From an uncultured SAR116 cluster alpha proteobacterium (lineage in GTDB: Bacteria > Pseudomonadota > Alphaproteobacteria > Puniceispirillales > Marisalimonadaceae), in assembly GCA_902619615.1 (NCBI GenBank), contig CACNFD010000013.1, forward strand, positions 1 through 45,677: a stretch of DNA of 45,677 bases. Reading direction: 5' to 3'. The notes below the pieces were generated by a model. That model worked only from the letters and a program-made list of their open reading frames with translations, did no database searches and had not been told where the DNA came from. Made by a program: the position numbers and the translations under genes. Shown piece by piece: positions 25,271 through 33,901 of this stretch. How positions within the stretch are numbered: the stretch's first letter is position 1; every line of letters starts with the position of its first letter.

Positions 25271-26023
25271 ATGTCAGAATTAAATTATAAAAAAATTGAT
25301 GTTCTTAGTCTTTCATTGGATGGTTTTGAAGGGCCAATTGATCTTCTACTAAGCTTGGCAAGGGATCATAAAATAGATTTAACAAAATTATCAATATTAA
25401 CATTAGCTGAACAATATTTAGTATTTTTAGATCAAATTATAAAAAAGGATATTGATATTGCAGCAGAATATTTAGTTATGGGAGCGTGGTTAGCTTTTTT
25501 GAAATCAAAACTTTTATTACCCGATGATAATGAAGAGGAGTCGATGACTTCAGAAGAAATGTCTGAATTGCTAGAATTTCAAATCAAAAGGTTAGAAGGA
25601 ATGCAAAAAGTATCAAAGCTTCTTTTTAAAAGGCCCATTTTAGGTACACATTTTTTTAAAAAAGGCAACCCAGAAATTTTTGGTATAAATCAAAAAAACC
25701 AATACAATACAAGTTTATATGATTTGATTAAAACTTATGGTGAAATTATTACGTCTAACAATAATAAATCTATTACTATTGCAGATACTCAATTATATTC
25801 AGTTGAAGACGCATTAAATACTCTTAAAAGTTTTTTTAAACATTCAAAAGATTGGAAAGATCTTTTGGATTTTATTCCAAATAATCTTAGAAATAAGTTA
25901 GAAAGGAAATCAGCTTTGGCCTCTCATTTCGTTGCCTCTCTGGAACTTGTTAAAGAAGGTAGTTTACAATTAAGGCAAGAAAATTTTAATGGTAACATTT
26001 TATTACATCCAAAAATAAATTAA
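25271..26023 (+). CDS. scpA: Segregation and condensation protein A
   Basis: Kleisin subunit of the SMC-ScpAB condensin, 250 residues. The N-terminal SMC-binding helix region is clear (LDGFEGPIDLLLSLARDHKIDL at about 17-38, then AAEYLVMGAWLAFLKSKLLLP). The C-terminal winged-helix part (about 200-240) includes RKSALASHFVASLELVKEGSLQLRQ, which binds the SMC head. It starts one base after the SPOR gene and precedes scpB by 38 bases. Confidence 0.95.
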   Translation: MSELNYKKIDVLSLSLDGFEGPIDLLLSLARDHKIDLTKLSILTLAEQYLVFLDQIIKKDIDIAAEYLVMGAWLAFLKSKLLLPDDNEEESMTSEEMSELLEFQIKRLEGMQKVSKLLFKRPILGTHFFKKGNPEIFGINQKNQYNTSLYDLIKTYGEIITSNNNKSITIADTQLYSVEDALNTLKSFFKHSKDWKDLLDFIPNNLRNKLERKSALASHFVASLELVKEGSLQLRQENFNGNILLHPKIN

Positions 26024-26061
26024 AATTAGTTATAATTTAAATCTTAGTTTTAGGTAAAATT

Positions 26062-26652
26062 ATGAAAAAATTAAATGAAAAAAAAAATGAAAATTATGAT
26101 TTTGTATTAAAGCAAAAAATTGTGGAAGCTCTAATTTTTTCTTCTTCTGATCCAGTATCTTATGATGAATTATTAAAACGAATAATAGATAAAAATATAT
26201 TAAATGAAATCTTAGAAAACTTGGAAAAAAAATACTCCTCAAGTGGAGTTAATTTATATGTAATTAATGATACATATGCATTTAGAACTTCTTTGGATGT
26301 TTCTGAGTTTTTAAATATAGAAAAAATTGTTCCAAAACCATTGTCACGTGCGGCGACTGAAACTCTAGCAATTATAGCTTACCATCAACCCATTACACGA
26401 TCAGAAATAGAAAATATTCGTGGAGTTTCACTTAGCAGAGGCACCCTTGATGTTTTATTAGAATTACAATGGATTCGACCTGGTCATAGGAAATCAACCC
26501 CAGGAAATCCATTAACATGGAAAACTACAAATTTATTTTTAGATTATTTTAATCTAAAAAACATCAAAGACCTTCCAGGAATTGAAGATTTAAAAAATTC
26601 AGGCTTGCTTGATAAAAATAAAGTTATTTTTAATGATCAAACAGTTGATTAA
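26062..26652 (+). CDS. scpB: Segregation and condensation protein B
   Basis: Kleisin-interacting (KITE) subunit of the SMC-ScpAB complex, 196 residues. It has two winged-helix domains. The first begins KIVEALIFSSSDPVSYDELLKRI and the second contains LSRAATETLAIIAYHQPITRSEIENIRGV, the strongest ScpB signature, followed by TLDVLLELQWI and KTTNLFLDYFNLKNIKDLP. An AGG-containing site lies before the ATG at 26062. It works with ScpA from the gene before it in chromosome segregation. Confidence 0.95.
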   Translation: MKKLNEKKNENYDFVLKQKIVEALIFSSSDPVSYDELLKRIIDKNILNEILENLEKKYSSSGVNLYVINDTYAFRTSLDVSEFLNIEKIVPKPLSRAATETLAIIAYHQPITRSEIENIRGVSLSRGTLDVLLELQWIRPGHRKSTPGNPLTWKTTNLFLDYFNLKNIKDLPGIEDLKNSGLLDKNKVIFNDQTVD

Positions 26653-26679
26653 ATATGGATTAATGATTGGTATTAATAA

Positions 26680-27756
26680 GTGTTAGAGTTTATAAATATT
26701 TCACATAGCTATAACAAAAAAATAATTTTGAATGATTTTTCAATGAAACTTGAAGTAGGAGAAGTGGTTTCATTATTAGGTCCCTCAGGATGTGGTAAAA
26801 CTACGTTACTTAAATTAGCAAGTGGAATAGAAAAACTTCAAAAAGGTGAAATTAAATTAAATGATGAAATTGTTTCTTCTTATAATTTTCATTTGAATTC
26901 AAATAAAAGAGATATAGGGTATGTTTTTCAAGATTGTGCACTATTTCCGCACTTAACAGTTTTGCAAAATATATTTTTTGGAATTAAGAAAAATGAAATA
27001 GAAAAAAGATCAAAACAAATTCAAAACTTAATGTATGAAATTGACATTTCAAATTTGGCTAATAACTACCCTCATGAATTATCAGGTGGTCAACAACAAC
27101 TGGTTGCACTAGTTAGAGCCATGGCTTCAGATCCTAAAATTATTTTCCTAGATGAACCATATTCTAATTTGGATTCAAGATTAAAAGAAAAAATTAGAGA
27201 TCAAATGTTACATATCTTAAGAGAGCACAAGATTTCAGCACTATTAGTAACTCATGATCCAGAAGAAGCAATGTTTATGTCTGATAAAATTGGTGTCTTA
27301 AATAACGGCTCTATTGAACAATTTGGAAGTCCCATAGATTTATATTTACGTCCTAAATCTGCTTTTATAGCTGAGTTTTTTGGGGAAATAAATATACTTG
27401 AAGGGATTGTTCAGGAAGGTTCTGTAAGTACTGTGTTAGGGAATTTTAATTGTTCTCAAAGGTTTAACAATAAAAAAGTAAAAATTGTTATAAGGGACGA
27501 AGCAATTAAGTTGTTTTCAGCAACTAAAATTAATTTAAATATAAAAGATAAAACAAATTTTATAAAATCTTCATATTTTGGATACGTCATGGAAGCCAGA
27601 TTACTTGCTGGTTCTAGCTTGGTTCATTTATCTTTAAAAGTTGATGAATCAAATTTTCATATTCATGCTAGAATTCCTGGATTAAATTTTTTCAAAGTAA
27701 ATGAAAAGGTAATTGTTAAAACAGATCCAACACAAATTTTTATCTTTGAGCAATAA
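26680..27756 (+). CDS. ABC transporter ATPase, FbpC/PotA-like, without adjacent permease
   Basis: ATP-binding subunit of an importer of the iron(III)/polyamine/thiamine (CUT1-MOI) class, 358 residues, starting with GTG at 26680. Walker A GPSGCGKTT is at 34-42, Q-loop VFQDCALFPHLT at about 82-93, signature LSGGQQQ at 134-140, Walker B IIFLDEP at 154-160 and H192. A C-terminal TOBE-like regulatory domain (about 240-358) follows. Odd points: the residue after LSGGQQQ is L where nearly all have R (LVALVRAM instead of RVALARAL), and no permease or binding protein is near. Nucleotide-site residues are otherwise intact. It sits between scpB and tatA, where the usual alphaproteobacterial cluster has no such gene. 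The substrate is unknown. Confidence 0.82.
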   Translation: MLEFINISHSYNKKIILNDFSMKLEVGEVVSLLGPSGCGKTTLLKLASGIEKLQKGEIKLNDEIVSSYNFHLNSNKRDIGYVFQDCALFPHLTVLQNIFFGIKKNEIEKRSKQIQNLMYEIDISNLANNYPHELSGGQQQLVALVRAMASDPKIIFLDEPYSNLDSRLKEKIRDQMLHILREHKISALLVTHDPEEAMFMSDKIGVLNNGSIEQFGSPIDLYLRPKSAFIAEFFGEINILEGIVQEGSVSTVLGNFNCSQRFNNKKVKIVIRDEAIKLFSATKINLNIKDKTNFIKSSYFGYVMEARLLAGSSLVHLSLKVDESNFHIHARIPGLNFFKVNEKVIVKTDPTQIFIFEQ

Positions 27757-27766
27757 ATAATTTTTA

Positions 27767-27796
27767 TATACAAAAAAAAAATAATTTACATATAAT
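27767..27796 (+). promoter_or_regulatory. Candidate sigma70 promoter for tatABC
   Basis: A perfect -10 box TATAAT (27791-27796) with TATACA (27767-27772) 18 bases upstream, in the 82-base gap after the ABC ATPase gene. The predicted transcript would start near 27803 and reach the tatA ribosome site at 27824. Confidence 0.5.
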
Positions 27797-27823
27797 GTGA
27801 CTTTGATTTGAATGTATTTTTAA

Positions 27824-27829
27824 TGGGAG
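27824..27829 (+). promoter_or_regulatory. Ribosome binding site deciding the tatA start
   Basis: GGGAGA ends one base or less before the ATG at 27830, too close to use, and 9 bases before the ATG at 27839. The second ATG also gives the conserved TatA N-terminus. Confidence 0.65.
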
Positions 27830-27838
27830 ATGTGTATC

Positions 27839-28090
27839 ATGGGTGCTTTTAGTATTTGGCATTGGATTATTGTATTAATTGTTGTTCTGATTTTATTTGG
27901 TGGAAAAGGTAAATTATCAAGTATAATGGGAGACTTTGGAAAAGGATTAAAAAACTTTAAAGATCAGGTTAAGTCTAATAAAGATAATGATGAGGAAATA
28001 GAAGTTATTGCTGAAACAAAAAGCAAACCAAAAACAAAGACTGTTAAAAATACTGCAAAAAAGAAAAAAACCGTCAAGAAGAAATCATAA
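27839..28090 (+). CDS. tatA: Twin-arginine translocase subunit TatA
   Basis: Small bitopic protein forming the Tat export pore for folded proteins, 83 residues from the chosen start. [10 protein letters not shown] begins the single membrane helix (about 4-20), followed by the FGGKGKL hinge, then the amphipathic helix [18 protein letters not shown], all typical. The tail from about residue 60 is very lysine-rich ([17 protein letters not shown]), more so than most TatA tails. The hinge has one more residue than the common FGRGK form. A start at 27830 would add M-C-I and is not favoured. First gene of tatABC. Confidence 0.93.
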   Translation: MGAFSIWHWIIVLIVVLILFGGKGKLSSIMGDFGKGLKNFKDQVKSNKDNDEEIEVIAETKSKPKTKTVKNTAKKKKTVKKKS

Positions 28091-28104
28091 GTTAGTTTTA
28101 GTTA

Positions 28105-28467
28105 ATGCTTGATATTGGTTTTCCAGAATTTTTATTAATTTCTTTCGTGTTACTTATTGTGGTTGGTCCTAAAGATTTACCTAAAGTTCTCAGATCAATA
28201 TCATCATTTGTAAGAAAAATTAAGTCCATGGCTTCACAGTTTCATTCTGGAATTGATGATTTAGCAAATGAAGCTGAAATTTCTGATTTAAGAAAAGAAG
28301 TTGATAAAATAGATAAAAATTCCTTAATAGAAGACCATGTAGGTGAAATTAAAGAATTAGAAAATGATGTTAATATAAAATCAATAAAAAATGATGTTGA
28401 TGATATTAAAAATGCGAAAAGTACTAAAATAAATAAAAAATCAAATTCTAAAATTAAAAATTTATAA
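28105..28467 (+). CDS. tatB: Twin-arginine translocase subunit TatB
   Basis: Sec-independent translocase receptor subunit, 120 residues. MLDIGFPEFLLISFVLLIVVGPKDLPKVLRS is the characteristic N-terminus: one short helix with the conserved glutamate E8 and the VGPKDLP hinge. An amphipathic helix and a charged, disordered tail rich in lysine, aspartate and asparagine follow. TatB with TatC recognises twin-arginine signal peptides. It lies 14 bases after tatA. Confidence 0.93.
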   Translation: MLDIGFPEFLLISFVLLIVVGPKDLPKVLRSISSFVRKIKSMASQFHSGIDDLANEAEISDLRKEVDKIDKNSLIEDHVGEIKELENDVNIKSIKNDVDDIKNAKSTKINKKSNSKIKNL

Positions 28468-28481
28468 TTTATAATAATAAT

Positions 28482-29261
28482 ATGACTAAAGCTAAAAATT
28501 CTGAACAAAATATGACGTTATTGGGTCACCTTATTGAACTAAGAAATAGGCTATTAATATCATTTTCTGCATTTTTATTTTTATTTTTCCTCTGTTTCAT
28601 TAAATTTACCGATGACAATCAAAATCTTGCAGATATTGTTTATATGTTTTTGCAAGCCCCACTTGCTTCTCAAATACTTGAAAATGGTGGAAGAATGATA
28701 TTTACTGCCTTGCATGAAGGTTTTTTTACACAGGTTAAAGTTGCTTTTTTTATATCTTTATGCGTTTCTTTACCTATATTTTTAATTCAAATATGGAGAT
28801 TTGTTGCCCCTGGTTTATATCAAAATGAAAAACAAGCCTTTCTTCCTTTTTTGTTGGCTACTCCTATTTTATTTATAGCTGGTGCAGCTATGGTCTATTA
28901 TATTGTTATACCTCTTGCGTGGGACTTTTTTCTTTCTTTTCAGGTTAATAATGTGGATGGCTCACTTCCTATAGAACTAGAACCTAGAATATCAGAATAC
29001 CTTTCATTAATTATGAAACTCATTTTTGCTTTTGGATTATGTTTTGAATTACCAGTCATTTTATTATTGTTAGTCAAAACAGGTATTATCACACCAGATG
29101 ATCTAGCAAGTAAAAGAAAGTATGCAATCTTAACTGCTTTTGTTATTGCAGCAATTCTTACACCGCCAGATGTTATCTCACAAATTTTACTTGCATTACC
29201 AATTATCGCTTTATACGAATTATCTATAATTTTTTCAAAATTTCTGATTAAAAGTAAATAA
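28482..29261 (+). CDS. tatC: Twin-arginine translocase subunit TatC
   Basis: Six-helix inner-membrane receptor for twin-arginine signal peptides, 259 residues. Visible blocks are MTLLGHLIELRNRL at the start, the periplasmic loop, IWRFVAPGLYQNEKQ with the signal-binding glutamate, FELPVILLLLVKTGI, the cytosolic KRKYAILTAFVIAAILTPPD, and QILLALPIIALYELSI. Nothing essential is missing. It is 14 bases after tatB and 12 bases before serS. Confidence 0.96.
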   Translation: MTKAKNSEQNMTLLGHLIELRNRLLISFSAFLFLFFLCFIKFTDDNQNLADIVYMFLQAPLASQILENGGRMIFTALHEGFFTQVKVAFFISLCVSLPIFLIQIWRFVAPGLYQNEKQAFLPFLLATPILFIAGAAMVYYIVIPLAWDFFLSFQVNNVDGSLPIELEPRISEYLSLIMKLIFAFGLCFELPVILLLLVKTGIITPDDLASKRKYAILTAFVIAAILTPPDVISQILLALPIIALYELSIIFSKFLIKSK

Positions 29262-29273
29262 AAGAGTTCCTTA

Positions 29274-30563
29274 ATGCATGATATTAGATTTATAAGAAAT
29301 AATCCTGAAAAATTTGAAAAACAAATGTATCGTAGGGGGTTAAATATTGATTCATCTTCAATTCTTGGCATTGATAAAGTCATTAGAAAAAAACAATCTG
29401 AAATACAAGTTATACAAGAACAAAGAAATAATAGTTCAAAAGAAATTGGAAAGCTAATATCTCAAGGTAAAGATGTATCAGAATTAAAAAAAAATATTTC
29501 CAATTTAAAATCTGAATTAACAAAAATAGATCAAGAAATAAAAAATTGTTCTAGTGAACTAAATAATATTTTAAAAGTATTACCCAACAGTTTAGATGAT
29601 GATGTTCCTGATGGGGAAAATGAAAATGAAAATAAATTAATTAAAGAATGGGGAACAAAACCTAAATTTTCTTTTGAGCCTTTAGATCATGTAGAGATTG
29701 GTGAAAAACTAAATCAACTTGATTTTAAGACTGGTGTTAAGATATCAGGATCAAGGTTTGTTTTATTAAGAGGAAAAATAGCTTTGTTAGAAAGAGCTTT
29801 ATCTTCATTTATGATAGACACTCATGTGAATAATTTTGGTTTTGAAGAAATTTCTCCTCCTTATATCGTAAGAGATGAAGCACTATTTGGCACTGGTCAG
29901 CTGCCTAAATTTTCAGACGATTTATTTTGTACAACAGATAAGAGATGGTTGATTCCTACAGCTGAAGTGCCTTTAACTAATATTGTCAGGGATGAAATTC
30001 TCGATAAAAGTAGTTTACCATTAAGATTTGTCGCTAATACTCCTTGTTTCAGATCGGAAGCTGGAGCAGCTGGTACTGATACTAGGGGTATGATACGCCA
30101 ACACCAATTTTCTAAAGTGGAAATGGTTTTTATAACAAATCCAATTAATTCAGAAGAAGAATTAAAAAACTTAGTTTCTTGTGCAGAAACTATTCTAAAA
30201 AAATTGGAATTACCATATAGAATTATGAAGTTATGTTCAGGAGATGTTGGGTTTTCAGCTAAGAAAACATTTGACCTAGAGGTTTGGCTTCCTGGACAAA
30301 ATTTGGGGAAAGGTATGTACAGAGAAATTTCATCTTGCTCTAATTGTGGAGATTTTCAAGCAAGGAGAATGAATGCTAAATTTAAAGATAAAGAATCAAA
30401 TAAAATTGATTTCTTGCATACACTTAATGGTTCCGGTTTAGCAATTGGTAGAACAATAATTGCCATATTAGAAAATTATCAACAAAGTGACGGATCTGTA
30501 GTTATCCCTGATGTTCTTGTTCCCTACATGAAGGGAATAAAAAAAATTGAAGCATTAAATTAA
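29274..30563 (+). CDS. serS: Seryl-tRNA synthetase
   Basis: Class II synthetase charging tRNA-Ser (and tRNA-Sec where present), 429 residues. The N-terminal long antiparallel coiled coil that grips the tRNA variable arm spans about 30-110. Motif 2 is FRSEAGAAGTDTRGMIRQHQF and motif 3 is LNGSGLAIGRTIIAILEN, with TAEVPLTNI between the domains. Start MHDIRFIRNNPEKF is standard. It follows tatC as in many alphaproteobacteria and is four bases before surE. Confidence 0.97.
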   Translation: MHDIRFIRNNPEKFEKQMYRRGLNIDSSSILGIDKVIRKKQSEIQVIQEQRNNSSKEIGKLISQGKDVSELKKNISNLKSELTKIDQEIKNCSSELNNILKVLPNSLDDDVPDGENENENKLIKEWGTKPKFSFEPLDHVEIGEKLNQLDFKTGVKISGSRFVLLRGKIALLERALSSFMIDTHVNNFGFEEISPPYIVRDEALFGTGQLPKFSDDLFCTTDKRWLIPTAEVPLTNIVRDEILDKSSLPLRFVANTPCFRSEAGAAGTDTRGMIRQHQFSKVEMVFITNPINSEEELKNLVSCAETILKKLELPYRIMKLCSGDVGFSAKKTFDLEVWLPGQNLGKGMYREISSCSNCGDFQARRMNAKFKDKESNKIDFLHTLNGSGLAIGRTIIAILENYQQSDGSVVIPDVLVPYMKGIKKIEALN

Positions 30564-30567
30564 ACAC

Positions 30568-31314
30568 ATGACCAAAAAATTGAATAATATTCTTATTTCC
30601 AATGATGATGGATATGAATCTGTTGGCTTGAAAGTTCTATTAAATATTGCTGAACAACTAGCAGAAAATGTATTAATAGTATCACCAAAAATAAATCAAT
30701 CAGCAAAATCAAAATCTATCACAATAAAACAAAATATTAACTTCAGAGAAATGTCAAAAAATTTTTGGATTGTTGATGGCACTCCAACTGATTGTATGAT
30801 ATTTGCTCTCAATCATTTATTTAACAAAAACAAACCTGATTTAATTCTTAGCGGTATAAATGCTGGAAGTAATATTGGAGACGAAGTTTCTTATTCAGGT
30901 ACTGTTGCTGCTGCATGGGAGGGTGCAGTGAGAGGAATAGATTCAATTGCGTTAAGTCAATACGGTGGTGATGATAAAATTAACTCTTATGAGTGTTCAC
31001 AAGCCAAAGGTTTTGACATCATAAACTATTTACTAAAAATCAAATCACAAACTCCTAGATTTTATAATGTAAATTTTCCATATATAATTTCATCTAGTTT
31101 CAAAAATGTAAAAAGTTCATTTACAATTTTAGCATCCCAAAAAATTGCAGATGAAATTTTTTTTGATGATGATTTCAGTTCCTTTACTATTGGACGAATG
31201 ATTAATGATCACAGATCTTCAATTAATACAGATTTAGAATGTTTAAAAAAAAATAAAATCTCAATAACACCATTGTCCTTAAATTTAAGTAATAATGAAT
31301 TTTTAAAAAAATGA
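30568..31314 (+). CDS. surE: 5'/3'-nucleotidase SurE
   Basis: Metal-dependent survival-protein phosphatase acting on nucleoside monophosphates, 248 residues. ILISNDDGYESVG carries the metal ligands D13 and D14. S45 in INQSAKSKS and the asparagine of SGINAGSNIGDEVSYSGTVAAAWEGA complete the site. The order surE-pcm-nlpD is conserved from alpha- to gammaproteobacteria. It is cytosolic, and ends three bases before pcm. Confidence 0.95.
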   Translation: MTKKLNNILISNDDGYESVGLKVLLNIAEQLAENVLIVSPKINQSAKSKSITIKQNINFREMSKNFWIVDGTPTDCMIFALNHLFNKNKPDLILSGINAGSNIGDEVSYSGTVAAAWEGAVRGIDSIALSQYGGDDKINSYECSQAKGFDIINYLLKIKSQTPRFYNVNFPYIISSSFKNVKSSFTILASQKIADEIFFDDDFSSFTIGRMINDHRSSINTDLECLKKNKISITPLSLNLSNNEFLKK

Positions 31315-31317
31315 ACC

Positions 31318-31962
31318 ATGATATTTGAAAGCACAATTCAAAAAGCTAATTTAATTATGAAATTAAGATCTATGGGAATTTCTTCTAAAAACGTATTATC
31401 CGCAGTTGAAAAAATTCCTAGAGAAATTTTTCTACCCTCAAATTTTAAAGATTATGCTTATGAAAACAATCCTCTACCTATTGGTTTTAATCAAACAATA
31501 AGTCAACCATATATTGTTGCCTTAATGACTGAAGCTTTATCCTTGAAAGGAAATGAAATAATTTTAGAAATTGGCACTGGTTCAGGTTATCAGACTTCAA
31601 TTTTGTCACTTTTGTCAAGAAGGGTTTATTCAATAGAAAGAATTCGACCATTAATGGTAAATGCAATTACTTGTTTCAAAAAACTCAAATTAACCAATAT
31701 CATATGTGAATGTGGAGATGGATTTTTGGGATGGTCAAAATTAGCACCATTTGATCATTTAATTATTACTTGTGCAGTAGAGAAAATTGATAACAGACTA
31801 TTAAATCAAATTAGATTTAATGGCAGCTGTGTGGTGCCAGTTGGATCTAACAGCAAAGGTCAAAGATTAAAAAAAATAACTATCAAAAATAATAGAGAAG
31901 AAGATATTTGGGAAGATCTAGGTGAGGTAAATTTTGTTCCATTGATAAGTGATAATTATTGA
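31318..31962 (+). CDS. pcm: Protein-L-isoaspartate O-methyltransferase
   Basis: SAM-dependent repair enzyme that methylates isoaspartyl residues in damaged proteins, 214 residues. The IGFNQTISQPYIVALM block (about 55-70) binds the peptide. Motif I for SAM is ILEIGTGSGYQ at 82-92, and VYSIERI is the acidic-loop equivalent. RFNGSCVVPVGS near the end is typical. It lies between surE and the NlpD-like gene, the classic order. Confidence 0.95.
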   Translation: MIFESTIQKANLIMKLRSMGISSKNVLSAVEKIPREIFLPSNFKDYAYENNPLPIGFNQTISQPYIVALMTEALSLKGNEIILEIGTGSGYQTSILSLLSRRVYSIERIRPLMVNAITCFKKLKLTNIICECGDGFLGWSKLAPFDHLIITCAVEKIDNRLLNQIRFNGSCVVPVGSNSKGQRLKKITIKNNREEDIWEDLGEVNFVPLISDNY

Positions 31963-32009
31963 AATTTGATTGGATTTAAATATAATTTTAATGTGATGTG
32001 GTGTAGATT

Positions 32010-32918
32010 TTGATAAAATATTTAATTGTTTCTTTATTTTTTTTTGTTTTTGGATGTAAACAAAATGAGGTTTTTGTTGGATTACAAAAGAACTTAGCCC
32101 CCGAAAGAGAAGCAAAAATATTCAATAAGATTTCTGATTTAAATAAAATAAATATTCCTTTAAATGGAATGATTATTGTTAAAGAAAATGAAACAATCTA
32201 TACTATTGCTAATAAATATAAAGTTATTCCAATAGATATTATTAAAGATAACAATCTTTCAAAACCTTATGAATTAAAACCAAATCAAATCTTATTTTTA
32301 AGACACGAAAATTTTTACATTGTTAAAGATGGCGATACTGTTGAGAAAATTTCCAAAAGATTTGCTGTAAAAAAATCAGAAATTATTAGATTAAATAATC
32401 TTAAAAAACCTTCAGAACTAAAAGTAGGAAACAAAATTTTAATTCCATCACTTAAAGATTTTTCAATTGTTGACCTGATAATTAATGAAAAAGTTTATAA
32501 GAAAAAACAAATAACTAAAAATAAATATATTTCTAATAATAAAAAAATAAAAAATGCTCCTGTTTTTGCATGGCCAGCAAAAGGTAAAATTATAAAAAGT
32601 TTTGGTAAATTTGGAAAGGGGCAACATTATGACGGCATTGATATTATGTTTGGCAAAAATAAACCTATTTATTCAGCATATGACGGGGAAGTTGCATTTG
32701 TTGGTACGCAAATTAAAAGGTTTGGAAATTTAATAATTTTAAAACACAACAATTCATGGGTCACTGCATATTCTAATTTAGGAAAGCACAATGTAAAGAT
32801 AGGTGACAAAATTAAAAAACAGCAAATAATTGCTTATACGCCTGAAGACAAAAATTTTTTTCACTTTCAACTAAGACACAAAAGAAATCCTGTTAACCCA
32901 GTGAGTTATTTAAATTAA
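32010..32918 (+). CDS. nlpD: NlpD/DipM-like lipoprotein: two LysM repeats and a degenerate LytM (M23) domain
   Basis: Envelope lipoprotein of 302 residues. The TTG at 32010 is the only usable start: a stop lies two codons before it. The lipobox VFG-C16 predicts lipidation at C16. LysM repeats at about 54-97 and 103-146 would bind peptidoglycan, and a LytM-like domain spans 187-302. Zinc ligands are largely lost: the first His position is Y207 (H206 is shifted by one), the later histidines are N256 and F284, while D211 and H285 remain. That pattern matches the degenerate LytM domains of NlpD and related factors, which activate amidases instead of cutting glycan themselves. It follows pcm by 47 bases; the end overlaps the convergent DUF815 gene by four bases. 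Confidence 0.85.
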   Translation: MIKYLIVSLFFFVFGCKQNEVFVGLQKNLAPEREAKIFNKISDLNKINIPLNGMIIVKENETIYTIANKYKVIPIDIIKDNNLSKPYELKPNQILFLRHENFYIVKDGDTVEKISKRFAVKKSEIIRLNNLKKPSELKVGNKILIPSLKDFSIVDLIINEKVYKKKQITKNKYISNNKKIKNAPVFAWPAKGKIIKSFGKFGKGQHYDGIDIMFGKNKPIYSAYDGEVAFVGTQIKRFGNLIILKHNNSWVTAYSNLGKHNVKIGDKIKKQQIIAYTPEDKNFFHFQLRHKRNPVNPVSYLN

Positions 32919-33778
32919 TAAATTTTAATGTTTTGTCTGCTGGCTAAATCTTGAATAAATTGCCAGGCAACTCTTCCTGATCTGGCTCCTCTAGTAATTG
33001 ACCATTCGAGAGCCTCTGATTTAAGCCTATTTTTTTCAATTGATATTTTGTATTCATTACAATATGCATTAATTATATCAAGAAATGTATTTTGATCCAT
33101 GTTATGGAATCCAATCCATAAGCCAAATCTATCAGATAAAGAAACTTTTTCTTCGACAGATTCTGAGGGATTTATAGCTGTAGATCTCTCATTTTCCATC
33201 ATATCTCTAGGCATTAAATGTCTTCTATTTGAAGTTGCATAAAAAATTACATTATTTGGCTTCCCTTCGATACCTCCGTCAAGTGCTGCTTTAAGGCTTT
33301 TGTAATTATTTTCGCCCGCATCAAATGATAAATCATCACATAATAAAATAAATCTACAATTTTTATATTTTGATAAAAGTAATAAAAGTTCAGGAAGTTC
33401 AGAAATATCTTCTCTATGAATTTCAACTAGTTTTAAATTTTTAGATTTTGTTATAACTATAACTTCCTTATGAACTGCTTTTATAAGAGAAGATTTTCCT
33501 GTTCCCCTTGCACCCCATAACAAAGCATTATTTGCACTTAAATTTTTAGAAAAATTCAATGTATTATTTAAAAGTATTTTTTTTTGATTATCAATACCTT
33601 GAAGAAGTGACAAAGGAATACGGTTTATATTTTCAACAGGTCTAATCAAACCAGATTTGGGTTCAAAAATAAAACCTTCACTTTGATCTAAATTATTAAT
33701 TTTTTTATCTGGTGGTGCTAATCTTTCTAAAGCGTTAGCAATTCTCTCTAAAATAGAACTCGAGATATTATCAATCAT
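32915..33778 (-). CDS. DUF815-family AAA ATPase
   Basis: P-loop ATPase of the DUF815 family, 287 residues from the chosen ATG at 33778. Walker A is GARGTGKS at 89-96 and Walker B is FILLCDD at 143-149, with a sensor-like FYATSNRRHLMPRDM and a C-terminal SITRGARSGRVAWQFIQDL segment. All are typical blocks of this family. Sixteen further residues upstream (starting at 33826) are possible but hydrophobic and unlike the family, so the shorter start is preferred. Its cellular role is not established. It is the single minus-strand gene in this stretch, between nlpD and yajC, a position seen in other alphaproteobacteria. Confidence 0.85.
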   Translation of the reverse strand: MIDNISSSILERIANALERLAPPDKKINNLDQSEGFIFEPKSGLIRPVENINRIPLSLLQGIDNQKKILLNNTLNFSKNLSANNALLWGARGTGKSSLIKAVHKEVIVITKSKNLKLVEIHREDISELPELLLLLSKYKNCRFILLCDDLSFDAGENNYKSLKAALDGGIEGKPNNVIFYATSNRRHLMPRDMMENERSTAINPSESVEEKVSLSDRFGLWIGFHNMDQNTFLDIINAYCNEYKISIEKNRLKSEALEWSITRGARSGRVAWQFIQDLASRQNIKIY

Positions 33779-33813
33779 TATAAAAAGCCTAAATAAGTAA
33801 AAATTGTAATATA

Positions 33814-33819
33814 TATAAT
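33814..33819 (+). promoter_or_regulatory. Candidate -10 element for yajC-secD-secF
   Basis: A perfect TATAAT in the 123-base divergent gap between the DUF815 gene and yajC. No good -35 hexamer is seen 16-18 bases upstream. Confidence 0.3.
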
Positions 33820-33891
33820 TTTTCAATTTTATCTATGGTCTTTCTTAGTTTTTTTTTATATAACTTGTTATCTTTATTTAAAGTTAACAAT

Positions 33892-33895
33892 GGAG
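33892..33895 (+). promoter_or_regulatory. Ribosome binding site deciding the yajC start
   Basis: GGAG lies 6 bases before the ATG at 33902. The in-frame ATG at 33890 overlaps this site and so is less likely to be the start. Confidence 0.6.
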
Positions 33896-33901
33896 TTACT
33901 T

